This document shows positions 34,562 through 42,210 of a stretch of DNA of 64,000 nt, piece after piece (position 1 is the stretch's first letter; every line of letters starts with the position of its first letter). Both the position numbers and the translations under genes were made by a program. Source of the DNA: Tsuneonella sediminis (GTDB taxonomy: Bacteria; Pseudomonadota; Alphaproteobacteria; Sphingomonadales; Sphingomonadaceae); assembly GCF_051912845.1 (NCBI RefSeq), contig NZ_JBNCBU010000001.1:806001-870000 (forward strand), written 5' to 3'. The notes beneath the pieces are model-generated. The model was given only the letters and a program-made list of their open reading frames with translations. It ran no database searches and was not told where the DNA came from.

Positions 34562-35546
34562 AGGGCCGGCGTCCGTCGAAGCAGTGCTGAATGGCGGCGG
34601 GGTCGACGATTCCTGCCGCCAACAGCAATTGTAAGAGAATGCGCGCTTTTTGCGGGTTGAGCGCCCGCGCGGCAACGAAACCGTTTTCCCCATCGTCGGG
34701 CTCGCGGTCGACCAGCCCCTCGTCGGTCCGGCTGGCGCGCACCACCGGGAGCCCGCGCCGGGCGAGCGCGACGAGCGCCTGCCGCGCACCGTGGGAAAAA
34801 TTGCCCTCGCCTACGCCTGCCATCACGATTCCGCGCGCGGTGTCGCCGACCTGCCGTTCGACGCTCGCCGCATCGAGGCCGGCGAAGGCGTAGATGATCG
34901 CCACTTCCGGCAATGTATCGCGCCATTCGAAGTCCGCGCGCCCGCCGGACCGCCACGGCGCACCGAACCATTCGAGGCTCGAGGGCGTAACGAGGCCCAC
35001 CGATTCGCGCGGAAACCCGCGGAATGCCTCGGTGCCGCGGGTGCGGACCTTGCGCACGTCGCGCGCGGCGAACACACGGTCGCCCATCACCACCAGAACG
35101 CCTCTCCCGGCGGCGTTCGCATCGCCCGCCACGCGCACGGCGTTGGCGAAGTTGCGCAGGCCATCGTAACCGACCGCGTCGGCGGGCCGCATCGCGCCGA
35201 CCACCACCACCGGCTTGTCCGCCGGCAGGGTAAGGTCGAGCAGGAAGGCGGTCTCTTCCAGCGTATCGGTGCCGTGAGTGACGATGATGCCGTGGCACTC
35301 GTCGTCGGCGAGCGCTTCCGTGATCGCGAGGTGTAGCGGGTTCCACACTGCGGGACCGATGTCGGCCGAATCGATGTTGGCGATCTGCCGGCCCACAAGC
35401 TCCGCCCCGAGGCCGAGGCCCCCGACCTGTTCGAGATATTCATCGATCCCGATCTCGCCTGCACGGTAATCGTGCGCGATCGCCGATCCGGCGATCCCCG
35501 CGATGGTACCCCCGGTGGCGAGGACAGTCAGGCGCGCGCTTGTCAT
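34545..35546 (-). CDS. L-asparaginase family protein
   Basis: A 333-residue asparaginase. The first catalytic Thr is in LATGGTIAGIAGSA near residue 11, and the second set is IIVTHGTDTLEETAFLL near 90, with the Thr-Asp pair of the Thr-Lys-Asp triad; VVVGAMRPADAVGYDGL follows. There is no signal peptide, so it should be cytosolic, although the motifs look closer to type II enzymes. The start is the ATG at 35546; seven more in-frame residues are possible upstream. The 3' end overlaps the MDR gene. tRNA-Val lies divergently upstream. Confidence 0.9.
   Translation of the reverse strand: MTSARLTVLATGGTIAGIAGSAIAHDYRAGEIGIDEYLEQVGGLGLGAELVGRQIANIDSADIGPAVWNPLHLAITEALADDECHGIIVTHGTDTLEETAFLLDLTLPADKPVVVVGAMRPADAVGYDGLRNFANAVRVAGDANAAGRGVLVVMGDRVFAARDVRKVRTRGTEAFRGFPRESVGLVTPSSLEWFGAPWRSGGRADFEWRDTLPEVAIIYAFAGLDAASVERQVGDTARGIVMAGVGEGNFSHGARQALVALARRGLPVVRASRTDEGLVDREPDDGENGFVAARALNPQKARILLQLLLAAGIVDPAAIQHCFDGRRPFNPMG
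34547..34558. repeat. 12-base palindrome shared by two convergent gene ends
   Basis: ACCCCATGGGGT is a perfect palindrome inside the 17-base overlap of the MDR and asparaginase genes. Read on the + strand it is within the final T-P-W-G codons of the MDR protein; on the minus strand it is within the final N-P-M-G codons of the asparaginase. It may also pair as a short transcript-end hairpin. Confidence 0.6.
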
Positions 35547-35567
35547 CGAAAGCGGCGATAGGGACAA

Positions 35568-35595
35568 TTGATTCGCTCGTCACGCACGCTATGTG
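35568..35595 (+). promoter_or_regulatory. Possible promoter of tRNA-Val
   Basis: TTGATT at 35568-35573 and TATGTG at 35590-35595 are separated by 16 bases and end 22 bases before the mature tRNA. Both hexamers are plausible but imperfect sigma-70 elements. The placement, not the sequence, is the main support. Confidence 0.4.
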
Positions 35596-35617
35596 GCGCA
35601 TCACCCGGCGAAGGTTG

Positions 35618-35693
35618 GGGCGCTTAGCTCAGTTGGTAGAGCATCTCGTTTACACCGAGAGGGTCGGCGGTTCGAGCCCGTCAGCGCCCACCA
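35618..35693 (+). tRNA. tRNA-Val (anticodon TAC)
   Basis: A 76-base cloverleaf. The acceptor arms are GGGCGCT and AGCGCCC, and the D arm contains AGCTCAGTTGGTAGAGC. The anticodon stem TCTCG/CGAGA holds the loop TTTACAC with anticodon TAC, and the T arm contains GGTTCGAGCC. The 3' CCA is encoded. It reads valine GUN codons, mainly GUA and GUG. Confidence 0.96.
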
Positions 35694-35701
35694 GCCTGAC
35701 T

Positions 35702-35721
35702 GCATAGCTATTCGGCTATGC
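35702..35721 (+). other. Hairpin just after tRNA-Val
   Basis: GCATAGC and GCTATGC form a seven-pair stem around a TATTCG loop, eight bases after the tRNA end. There is no T run after it, so it may guide 3' processing or pause RNA polymerase rather than act as a full terminator. Confidence 0.45.
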
Positions 35722-35740
35722 GGGGCGCGCTCGCCTTGGC

Positions 35741-36961
35741 ATGAGCGTGCGGATGCCCGTTCGCACCGTAGCCATCCTCACTGCAGGCGGTCTCGCGCCC
35801 TGCCTGTCCTCGGCGGTCGGCGGCCTGATTGAGCGCTACACCGAGATTGCGCCCGAGATCCGCATCATCGCGTACCGCAACGGCTATGCCGGGCTTCTCA
35901 CGGGCGACTGGGTCGAGGCGAGCCCCGAGGTCCGCGCCGCCGCATCGCGGCTGCACGCGTTCGGCGGCAGCCCGATCGGCAACAGCCGGGTCAAGCTGAC
36001 CAACGTCGCCGATTGCGTGAAGCGGGGCCTCGTCAGGGAAGGCGAGGATCCGCTCGAGGTCGCCGCCTCGCAACTGGCCCGCGCCGGGGTCGACGTGCTG
36101 CACACCATCGGCGGCGACGACACGAACGGCGCTGCGGCCGAACTGTCCGCTTTCCTCGCGCGCGGGGGATACGGTCTCACCGTAGTCGGCCTTCCCAAGA
36201 CGATCGACAACGACGTGATCCCGATCCGCCAGTCACTGGGCGCCTGGACGGCCGCCGAACAGGGCGCGGTATTTGCCCGCAACGTCATCGCCGAGCACAC
36301 CGCCAACCCGCGGATGCTGACCATCCACGAAGTCATGGGCCGGGGTTGCGGCTGGCTCACGGCCGCCACCGCTCGCGCGCATCACGACTGGGTGCGAGGC
36401 GCCCCGTTTGCCGAATGGATGGAGAACGCCGCGGCGCGGTGGGATGTTCACGGGGTCTACGTGCCCGAGCTGCCATTCGATCTTGCCTCCGAGGCAGCCA
36501 GGCTCCGCGCGATCATGGACGATCAGGGCGGCGTGAACCTGTTCATCGCCGAAGGCGCCGGCGTGAGCGAGATCGTCGCCGCGATGGAGGCGGCGGGAGA
36601 CGCGGTTCCGCGTGATCCCTTCGGTCATGTCCAGCTCGACAAGGTCGACCCGGGCAAGTGGTTCGGCGATCGCTTCGCGAGCGAGCTCGGCGCGGAGAAG
36701 GTGCTCGTTCAGAAAAGCGGCTATTTCTCGCGCTCGGCGCCGGCAAACGAGGCCGACCGAAGGCTCATCGCGGCCTGTGTCCACCGCGCGGTCGAAGCGG
36801 CGCTCGCGGGCGAATCGGGCGTTGTCGGCGAGGACGAGGAACGCGGGAACGCATTGCGGGTGATCGAATTCGATCGTATCGCCGGCGGCAAGAGGTTCGA
36901 CACCGCGACCCCGTGGTTTGCCGACCTGCTGGGCGAGATCGGGCAGCCCGTCGGAAGTTAA
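35741..36961 (+). CDS. pfp: Phosphofructokinase, pyrophosphate-dependent type
   Basis: Phosphorylates fructose 6-phosphate. The 406-residue protein shows the PFK motifs AILTAGGLAPCLSSAVGGL at the N-terminus, TIGGDDTNGAA near residue 120, and GLPKTIDNDV near 155 with the catalytic Asp, followed by MGRGCGWLTAATA. The second Asp in GGDD and the Lys in PKTIDND mark pyrophosphate-dependent enzymes; ATP enzymes have GGDGS and GLPGTIDND. It is therefore probably PPi-dependent and reversible, which would suit a cell that also runs PckA. The ATG at 35741 lacks a clear Shine-Dalgarno; an internal ATG at 35753 is a possible alternative. Its stop shares TTAA with the next gene. Confidence 0.87.
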   Translation: MSVRMPVRTVAILTAGGLAPCLSSAVGGLIERYTEIAPEIRIIAYRNGYAGLLTGDWVEASPEVRAAASRLHAFGGSPIGNSRVKLTNVADCVKRGLVREGEDPLEVAASQLARAGVDVLHTIGGDDTNGAAAELSAFLARGGYGLTVVGLPKTIDNDVIPIRQSLGAWTAAEQGAVFARNVIAEHTANPRMLTIHEVMGRGCGWLTAATARAHHDWVRGAPFAEWMENAAARWDVHGVYVPELPFDLASEAARLRAIMDDQGGVNLFIAEGAGVSEIVAAMEAAGDAVPRDPFGHVQLDKVDPGKWFGDRFASELGAEKVLVQKSGYFSRSAPANEADRRLIAACVHRAVEAALAGESGVVGEDEERGNALRVIEFDRIAGGKRFDTATPWFADLLGEIGQPVGS

Positions 36962-37542
36962 GCCGGACCCACGGCCTCGTCGATGAGCGCCCTAGCCTCC
37001 GGGCTTTCCCAATCGAATGCGCCCACCACCCGCGCGACTTCCTCGCCACTGGCCGAGTAGAGCACGGTGGTCGGCAATACGCCTTCAGGAGCGATCGCGG
37101 TCATCAGCGCGTTCTCGCTGTCAAGCCACGGTTCGAGATGGGCAAACTGCGCCTGCTCGAAGAACGGCACCACCTTGTCCGCCCCGCCGAGATCCTGGCT
37201 GGCGACGATCACGCGCAGCCGGTCGCCATAGTCACCCGCGATCGTGTCGAGCATGGGCATTTCCTTGACGCACGGCGCGCACCAGGTTGCCCAGAGGTTG
37301 AGCAGGACCGGGGTGCCCGATAGCGCGCCGGTGTTCAGCGCCTTCCCGTCCGGATCGGATAGCGCGACCGCGGGCATGAGATCCCCTGCGCGGCTCCGGT
37401 CGATCTCGCCGGTCAGGGCAGTTTCCGCCTTTTCTTGCGGCTGGCTGTTCTCTTCCCTACTGCACCCCGCCAGCATGACGGCCGAGGCGAGCAGCGTGAA
37501 CGACAGTCGCAAGGACAGTGAGGGCAAGGGGGCAAACTCCAT
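36958..37542 (-). CDS. TlpA-like thioredoxin-fold lipoprotein
   Basis: A 194-residue envelope thiol protein. The N-terminus is a lipoprotein signal ending in MLAGC (Cys near residue 27). The thioredoxin-like domain has LLNLWATWCAPCVKEMPML with the redox WCAPC motif near residue 81, and a later VLPTTVLYSASGEEV with the cis-Pro turn. Such proteins reduce disulfides, for example for cytochrome c maturation. The ATG at 37542 shares CATG with the argH start on the other strand; a TTG 30 bases inside would also give a good signal peptide. The stop shares TTAA with the phosphofructokinase gene. Confidence 0.85.
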   Translation of the reverse strand: MEFAPLPSLSLRLSFTLLASAVMLAGCSREENSQPQEKAETALTGEIDRSRAGDLMPAVALSDPDGKALNTGALSGTPVLLNLWATWCAPCVKEMPMLDTIAGDYGDRLRVIVASQDLGGADKVVPFFEQAQFAHLEPWLDSENALMTAIAPEGVLPTTVLYSASGEEVARVVGAFDWESPEARALIDEAVGPA

Positions 37543-38917
37543 GTGGGGCGGGCGCTTCGCCGAAGGGCCTAGCGCGATCATGCGCGAAATCAACGCCTCG
37601 ATCCCGTTCGACAAGGCGCTGTGGCGCCAGGACATCGCCGCGAGCAAGGCGCACGTCGGAATGCTTGGCGCCCAGGGCGTCGTCTCGACCGCGGATGCGC
37701 AGGCTATCGCCGACGGCCTCGACCGGATCGCCGCCGAGTACGAAGCGGACGGGGTTCCCGAAAACTGGGACCTGGAAGACATCCATATGGTCACCGAGAG
37801 CCGACTCGCCGAACTGATCGGCCCGGCCGCGGGGCGGCTGCACACCGGTCGCAGCCGCAACGACCAGGTGGCGACCGATTTCCGGCTGTGGGTGCGCGAC
37901 GCGTGTCAGCAGGTCGATGCCGGGCTCGAAGCCCTCCAGCGTGCGCTAGTGACCCGCGCGGAAGAGCATGCCGACAGCATAATGCCGGGCTTCACGCACC
38001 TGCAGACCGCACAGCCGGTCACCCTCGGCCACCATCTGATGGCCTATTACGAGATGCTCCGCCGCGACCGCAGCCGGTTTGCCGATTCGCGGGCGAGGAT
38101 GAACGAATCGCCGCTCGGTTCGGCGGCGCTCGCGGGCACCGGCTTTCCGATCGACCGCGATGCCACGGCGCGGGCGCTCGGGTTCGATCGGCCGACCGCC
38201 AACAGCCTCGATGCCGTCAGCGACCGAGACTTCGCGCTCGACTACCTCCAGGCCGCGGCGCAATGCGCGCTGCATCTCAGCCGCCTCGCCGAGGAACTGA
38301 TCCTGTGGGCAAGCCAGCCTTTCGGCTTCGTCCGGCTGCCCGATGCGCTCAGCACGGGCAGCAGCATCATGCCGCAAAAGAAGAACCCCGACGCGGCCGA
38401 GCTCGTGCGGGGCCACGCCGGACGGATCGTCGGCTGCCTGACCAGCTTGATGGTGACGATGAAGGGCCTTCCCCTCGCCTATTCGAAGGACATGCAGGAC
38501 GACAAGCCGCCGGTCTTCGAGGCGCACGGCCTTCTGGCCCTGTCGATCGCGGCGATGACCGGGATGATCGCCGATTCGGCCTTCCGCACCGAGCGGATGC
38601 GGCAAGCGGCCGAGCTCGGCTATGCGACCGCGACCGATCTCGCCGACTGGCTGGTACGCGAGGCCGACGTGCCGTTTCGGGAAGCGCATCATATAACCGG
38701 CGCCGCGGTCAGGCTTGCCGAGAGCCGTGGGTGCGCCCTCGACGGGCTGCAGCTCGATGATCTCAAGGCGATCGATTCACGGATCGACGAGCGCGTGTTC
38801 GCAGCCCTGTCGGTCGACGCCTCGGTCGCGGCGCGCGCCAGCTATGGCGGGACCGCGCCAGCCCGGGTAAGGGAACAGGTCGCCGCGGCGCGCAGCGCGC
38901 TGGGCCTGGAGACCTGA
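37541..38917 (+). CDS. argH: Argininosuccinate lyase
   Basis: Last step of arginine synthesis, splitting argininosuccinate into arginine and fumarate. The 458-residue enzyme has MWGGRFAEGPSAIM at the N-terminus, HTGRSRNDQVATDFRLW near residue 104, the Thr-His motif GFTHLQTAQP near 150, and the flexible catalytic loop GSSIMPQKKNPDAAELVRG near 275. The ATG at 37541 has an AAGGGG site nine bases upstream and gives a WGGRF start, as in E. coli ArgH; upstream in-frame starts are possible. The stop overlaps the next ATG by one base. Confidence 0.95.
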   Translation: MWGGRFAEGPSAIMREINASIPFDKALWRQDIAASKAHVGMLGAQGVVSTADAQAIADGLDRIAAEYEADGVPENWDLEDIHMVTESRLAELIGPAAGRLHTGRSRNDQVATDFRLWVRDACQQVDAGLEALQRALVTRAEEHADSIMPGFTHLQTAQPVTLGHHLMAYYEMLRRDRSRFADSRARMNESPLGSAALAGTGFPIDRDATARALGFDRPTANSLDAVSDRDFALDYLQAAAQCALHLSRLAEELILWASQPFGFVRLPDALSTGSSIMPQKKNPDAAELVRGHAGRIVGCLTSLMVTMKGLPLAYSKDMQDDKPPVFEAHGLLALSIAAMTGMIADSAFRTERMRQAAELGYATATDLADWLVREADVPFREAHHITGAAVRLAESRGCALDGLQLDDLKAIDSRIDERVFAALSVDASVAARASYGGTAPARVREQVAAARSALGLET

Positions 38918-39153
38918 TGCGCACCCTCGTCGCCTTTGCCGCCGTCCTGCTCCTGTCTGCCTGCGGCCAGAAGGCAGACCTCGAGCCGCTTGCCAGCCAG
39001 GATCTGCCACCCACGCCCTACGGCGCACCCGCTCGCCCCGATGCCGAGGACCTGCTCAAGCTCGATCCGCTCGCTGCGCCCGATCGCTCGGTCGAGCTGC
39101 GAAAGAGGTCGGAGGAGCGGCAGGACGACCCCTTCGATCTGCCCCCGGAATAG
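38917..39153 (+). CDS. Small LptM-like lipoprotein
   Basis: A 78-residue lipoprotein with signal MRTLVAFAAVLLLSAC and a lipobox at LSAC. CGQKADLEPL follows directly, resembling the CGxKGPL start of LptM/YifL, a small partner of the LptD outer-membrane LPS translocon. The tail is acidic and proline-rich (residues 30-78). The position between argH and lysA is a conserved one for this lipoprotein. The start overlaps the argH stop (TGATG). Confidence 0.82.
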   Translation: MRTLVAFAAVLLLSACGQKADLEPLASQDLPPTPYGAPARPDAEDLLKLDPLAAPDRSVELRKRSEERQDDPFDLPPE

Positions 39154-39235
39154 CGGGTCGCACGGCCGCGCGATCCCGGTGGCCATGCAAGCCTTGCTTG
39201 GCCCCGGCCCCCGACCTCGCTAAGCGCCGCCGACG

Positions 39236-40495
39236 ATGGATCACTTCGAACTCCGAAACGGCGTCCTTCACGTCGAGGACGTGCCCCTCCCCGCCATTGC
39301 AGAGGCGGCAGGTACGCCCGTGTACGTCTATTCGCGCGCAACGCTGGTGCGCCATGCCAAGGTGTTTCGTGACGGGCTCGGCGGTGTGCGCAACCCGCAC
39401 ATCGCATTCGCCGTGAAGGCGAACCCCAACCTCGCCGTACTCAAGGTGCTGGCGAAGGAAGGCTTTGGCGCGGACGTCGTCAGCGGGGGCGAACTGACCC
39501 GCGCACTCGCAGCCGGCATGCGCCCCGACGATGTCGTGTTCTCCGGCGTCGGCAAGACCCACGCCGAACTCGTCCAGGGCATTGAGGCCGGGATCGGCCA
39601 GTTCAACCTCGAAAGCGAGGAGGAAGGTTACGAGCTTGCCGCAATCGCCCGTCGGCGGGGGGCGACCGTTCCGTGTGCGCTGCGCGTAAACCCCGACGTC
39701 GATGCCCGCACGCACGAGAAGATCTCGACCGGCAAGCGCGAAAACAAGTTCGGGGTGCCGCTCGACCGCGCGGCCGCGATCTATGCGACGCTCTCCGCCG
39801 AGCCCGGGCTCGACATGCGCGGGGTCGCGGTCCACATCGGCAGCCAGCTTGGCGATCTCGAACCGCTCGAAACCGCGTTCGGCAAGCTGGGTGCCCTGAT
39901 CGCGGAATTGCGCGCGGGCGGACAGACGGTGACTCACGCCGACCTCGGCGGCGGACTCGGCGTCCCCTACCGCAAGGAAGAGGTATTCCCTTCGCCCGCC
40001 GAGTACGGCTCGATGGTTGCGCGCGTCACGGCCGGATGGGACGTGCAACTCTCGTTCGAGCCGGGACGCGTGATCGCGGGCAACGCGGGAGTACTGCTCA
40101 CGCGCGTCGTCCGTTCGAAGCGCAGCGGGAACGGTCCCCCGTTCGTCATCGTCGACGCGGCGATGAACGACCTCGCGCGGCCTGCGATGTACGGCGCGTG
40201 GCACGATTTCGAATCGGTGACACCGACCGGCGAACGGATGACCGCGCACATCGTGGGTCCGATCTGCGAGACCGGCGACACCTTCGCGATGGACCGCGAA
40301 ATCGAGGCTGTCGGCGCTGGCGACCTCGCGGTGTTCCGCACCGCGGGCGCATACGGCGCCACGATGGCGTCGAGCTATAATAGCCGTGGTTTCGTTGCCG
40401 AGGTGCTCGTCGACGGAGACCGGTTCGCGGTCGTCGCCGACCGGATCAGCCCGCACGCGATCATGGACGCCGAGCGGGTCCCCGAATGGTTGTGA
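39236..40495 (+). CDS. lysA: Diaminopimelate decarboxylase
   Basis: Makes lysine from meso-diaminopimelate. The 419-residue fold type III PLP enzyme has the Schiff-base lysine in IAFAVKANPNLAVLKVL near residue 60. HIGSQLGDLEPLE is near 200, the glycine loop DLGGGLGVPY near 240, SFEPGRVIAGNAG near 280, and GPICETGDTF with the partner-chain Cys near 340. It is the third gene of the argH-lptM-like-lysA run. The stop is four bases before the siroheme protein gene. Confidence 0.95.
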   Translation: MDHFELRNGVLHVEDVPLPAIAEAAGTPVYVYSRATLVRHAKVFRDGLGGVRNPHIAFAVKANPNLAVLKVLAKEGFGADVVSGGELTRALAAGMRPDDVVFSGVGKTHAELVQGIEAGIGQFNLESEEEGYELAAIARRRGATVPCALRVNPDVDARTHEKISTGKRENKFGVPLDRAAAIYATLSAEPGLDMRGVAVHIGSQLGDLEPLETAFGKLGALIAELRAGGQTVTHADLGGGLGVPYRKEEVFPSPAEYGSMVARVTAGWDVQLSFEPGRVIAGNAGVLLTRVVRSKRSGNGPPFVIVDAAMNDLARPAMYGAWHDFESVTPTGERMTAHIVGPICETGDTFAMDREIEAVGAGDLAVFRTAGAYGATMASSYNSRGFVAEVLVDGDRFAVVADRISPHAIMDAERVPEWL

Positions 40496-40499
40496 GTCC

Positions 40500-41270
40500 A
40501 TGCCGCTGAGCGCCCTTCCGCTGTTCCACCGCGTGCGCGGGCAGCGGATCGTGGTGCTGGGCAACGGCGATGCGGCGGATGCCAAGCGGCGCCTCGTCGA
40601 ACGCGCGGGCGGGACCTGCTGCGGAGAAGCGGAGACGAATCATGCCGCGCTTGCCTTCATCGCAATGGACGATCCGCGCGCGGCAGAGGCGGCTGCCATC
40701 CGCCTGAGGTGCAAGGGCCTACTCGTCAACGTGACCGACCGGCCCGAACTGTGCGATTTCACCGTGCCCAGCATTCTCGACCGCGACCCCGTGCTGGTCG
40801 CGGTCGGCACCGCCGGCGCGTCTGCCGGCCTTGCCAAGCAGCTGCGCCTGCGGCTCGAAGGGCTGCTTCCCCCGTCCCTCGGCAAGCTGGCCCAGGCTCT
40901 CTACGCGGCCCGCGATAGTCTGCGCAGCCGCTATCCCGACCCGGTCCAGCGTCGCCGCGCGCTCGACGCCGCGCTTACCGCAGGTGGCCCACTCGACCCG
41001 CTACGCCCCGATGCCGCCGAGGGTGTGGGCCGCTGGATTGAATCGGCGGACGAGGAAATCGACTGCGAGCCGGTCGCGATCGTTCTCGTCAGCGACGATC
41101 CCGACGACCTCACGCTCCGCCAGGCACGCTGGCTGGGCGAGGCCGACACGGTGCTGCACGATGCCGACGTGCCGCCGGCGATCCTCGACCGCGCCCGCGC
41201 AGACGCGATCCGCGGCCCGAGCGACGCTCGTCCCCGCGGGCGGACGGTGATCGTCAGATCGCGGGACTAG
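40500..41270 (+). CDS. Siroheme synthase N-domain protein (Met8-like) with truncated SUMT tail
   Basis: Predicted precorrin-2 dehydrogenase / sirohydrochlorin ferrochelatase. The Rossmann part has RIVVLGNGDAADAKRRLV near residue 16. The catalytic Asp lies in LLVNVTDRPELCDFTVPSIL (D80), followed by VAVGTAGASAGLAKQLRLRLE, as in CysG/Met8. After a helical dimer region, residues 190-256 look like the opening of a uroporphyrinogen methyltransferase: EPVAIVLVSDDPDDLTLRQA, then ADTVLHDADVPPAILDRARADA. The SAM-site GAGPGDPDLLT is decayed and the other two thirds of the domain are absent. The protein is 256 residues against about 457 for full CysG, so uroporphyrinogen methylation must be done by another enzyme. 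Confidence 0.83.
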   Translation: MPLSALPLFHRVRGQRIVVLGNGDAADAKRRLVERAGGTCCGEAETNHAALAFIAMDDPRAAEAAAIRLRCKGLLVNVTDRPELCDFTVPSILDRDPVLVAVGTAGASAGLAKQLRLRLEGLLPPSLGKLAQALYAARDSLRSRYPDPVQRRRALDAALTAGGPLDPLRPDAAEGVGRWIESADEEIDCEPVAIVLVSDDPDDLTLRQARWLGEADTVLHDADVPPAILDRARADAIRGPSDARPRGRTVIVRSRD

Positions 41271-41291
41271 CGGTTCACGAACACGCGCATG

Positions 41292-41759
41292 TCACGCGGC
41301 GCCGATCGCCTGCAGGCGGCTGATAAGCGAAGCGTCGTCGAACGGCTTGATCACGTATTCGTCGGCACCCGCCTCGATGCCCTTGTGGATGTCGCGCGCG
41401 CCTGAATTGGTGGTGCAGAACACCACCCGGGGACGGCGCTCGGTGGGAATCGCGCGCAGGGCCGTGACGAAGTCGATCCCGCTCATGACCGGCATGTTCC
41501 AGTCGGTGATGATAAGGTGGGGCATCGAAACGCGGCATCGGGCAAGGCCCTCCTCGCCGTTCTCCGCCTCGACCACCGCATAGCCGACGCTTTCGACGAT
41601 CCGGCGGGCTACCTTGCGGATCATTCGCGAATCGTCGACCACGAGGCAGGTGCGCTGCGCTCCCTGCTGGACCGGCGCGGGCTGTTCTGCGGGACGTGCC
41701 GCATGCGGCGCTGCGTTCGCGGCGGGAGCCTGGGCGGCCACGTTCAGACGCTTGATCAA
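41292..41759 (-). CDS. Single-domain response regulator (CheY-like) with N-terminal tail
   Basis: A 155-residue receiver protein. Residues 1-35 form an Ala/Pro/Gln-rich tail. The receiver follows, with acidic D42-D43 in CLVVDDSRMIRKV, phospho-acceptor D86 in ITDWNMPVMSG, a Thr in FCTTNSG and the Lys in YVIKPF. There is no output domain, so it acts through protein contacts or as a phosphate sink. Its ATG overlaps the stop of the gene at 41756-42094 (ATGA), so the two are co-translated. No cognate kinase is adjacent. It converges on the siroheme gene. Confidence 0.87.
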   Translation of the reverse strand: MIKRLNVAAQAPAANAAPHAARPAEQPAPVQQGAQRTCLVVDDSRMIRKVARRIVESVGYAVVEAENGEEGLARCRVSMPHLIITDWNMPVMSGIDFVTALRAIPTERRPRVVFCTTNSGARDIHKGIEAGADEYVIKPFDDASLISRLQAIGAA

Positions 41760-42094
41760 CCCGTGAATGACACGAACTCCTCTTCGCCGTAAACGGGGCG
41801 TTCCTCACCGCCATACGGGGGGATGACCTCCCTGTCGCCGATGGGCCGCTGCGCAGGCGCCGCTGCCGCGGGTGGCATCGCGGCCTTTTCGGCCGGTGTC
41901 ATGCAGACATGCAGGTAGGGTATCCAGATGTCGCCGAAATCGGCCTTCTGGTACCACAGGTCGAGCACGTCGTAGCTGGCCCAGCAGCCGTCGGGCTCGA
42001 GCAGGCGGATGCCCTCCCCGATCCGCGGAACGGCGGCGAAACGGATGCGGTGCTGGGTCTGGTGGGTTTCGTTCTGGATTTCGACTTCAATCAC
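41756..42094 (-). CDS. Conserved-looking small protein, unknown, coupled to a response regulator
   Basis: A 112-residue soluble protein that I do not recognise. The first two thirds are beta-rich (EIQNETHQTQHRIRFAAVP, then RLLEPDGCWASYDVLDLWYQ and GDIWIPYLHVC). A Pro/Ala linker and an acidic tail (EERPVYGEEEF) follow. The start is a GTG at 42094 with GAAAGGG upstream. Its stop overlaps the CheY-like gene start by four bases, which implies that the two proteins work together. Confidence 0.65.
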   Translation of the reverse strand: MIEVEIQNETHQTQHRIRFAAVPRIGEGIRLLEPDGCWASYDVLDLWYQKADFGDIWIPYLHVCMTPAEKAAMPPAAAAPAQRPIGDREVIPPYGGEERPVYGEEEFVSFTG

Positions 42095-42210
42095 CGGCGC
42101 GGCCCTTTCGAACGAAGGGGAACGCTAAAGCGAAATGGTTGCCGAACCTTCAATGCGCCGACCGAACGGTTGAGCGCCCGCCGTTTTCCGGCGCGCGACG
42201 GTTTGCGCGG

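Noticed and set aside
35618..35800. tRNA-Val as a possible integration site
   Set aside because: No integrase, no direct repeat of the tRNA 3' end and no accessory genes nearby; ordinary core genes lie on both sides.
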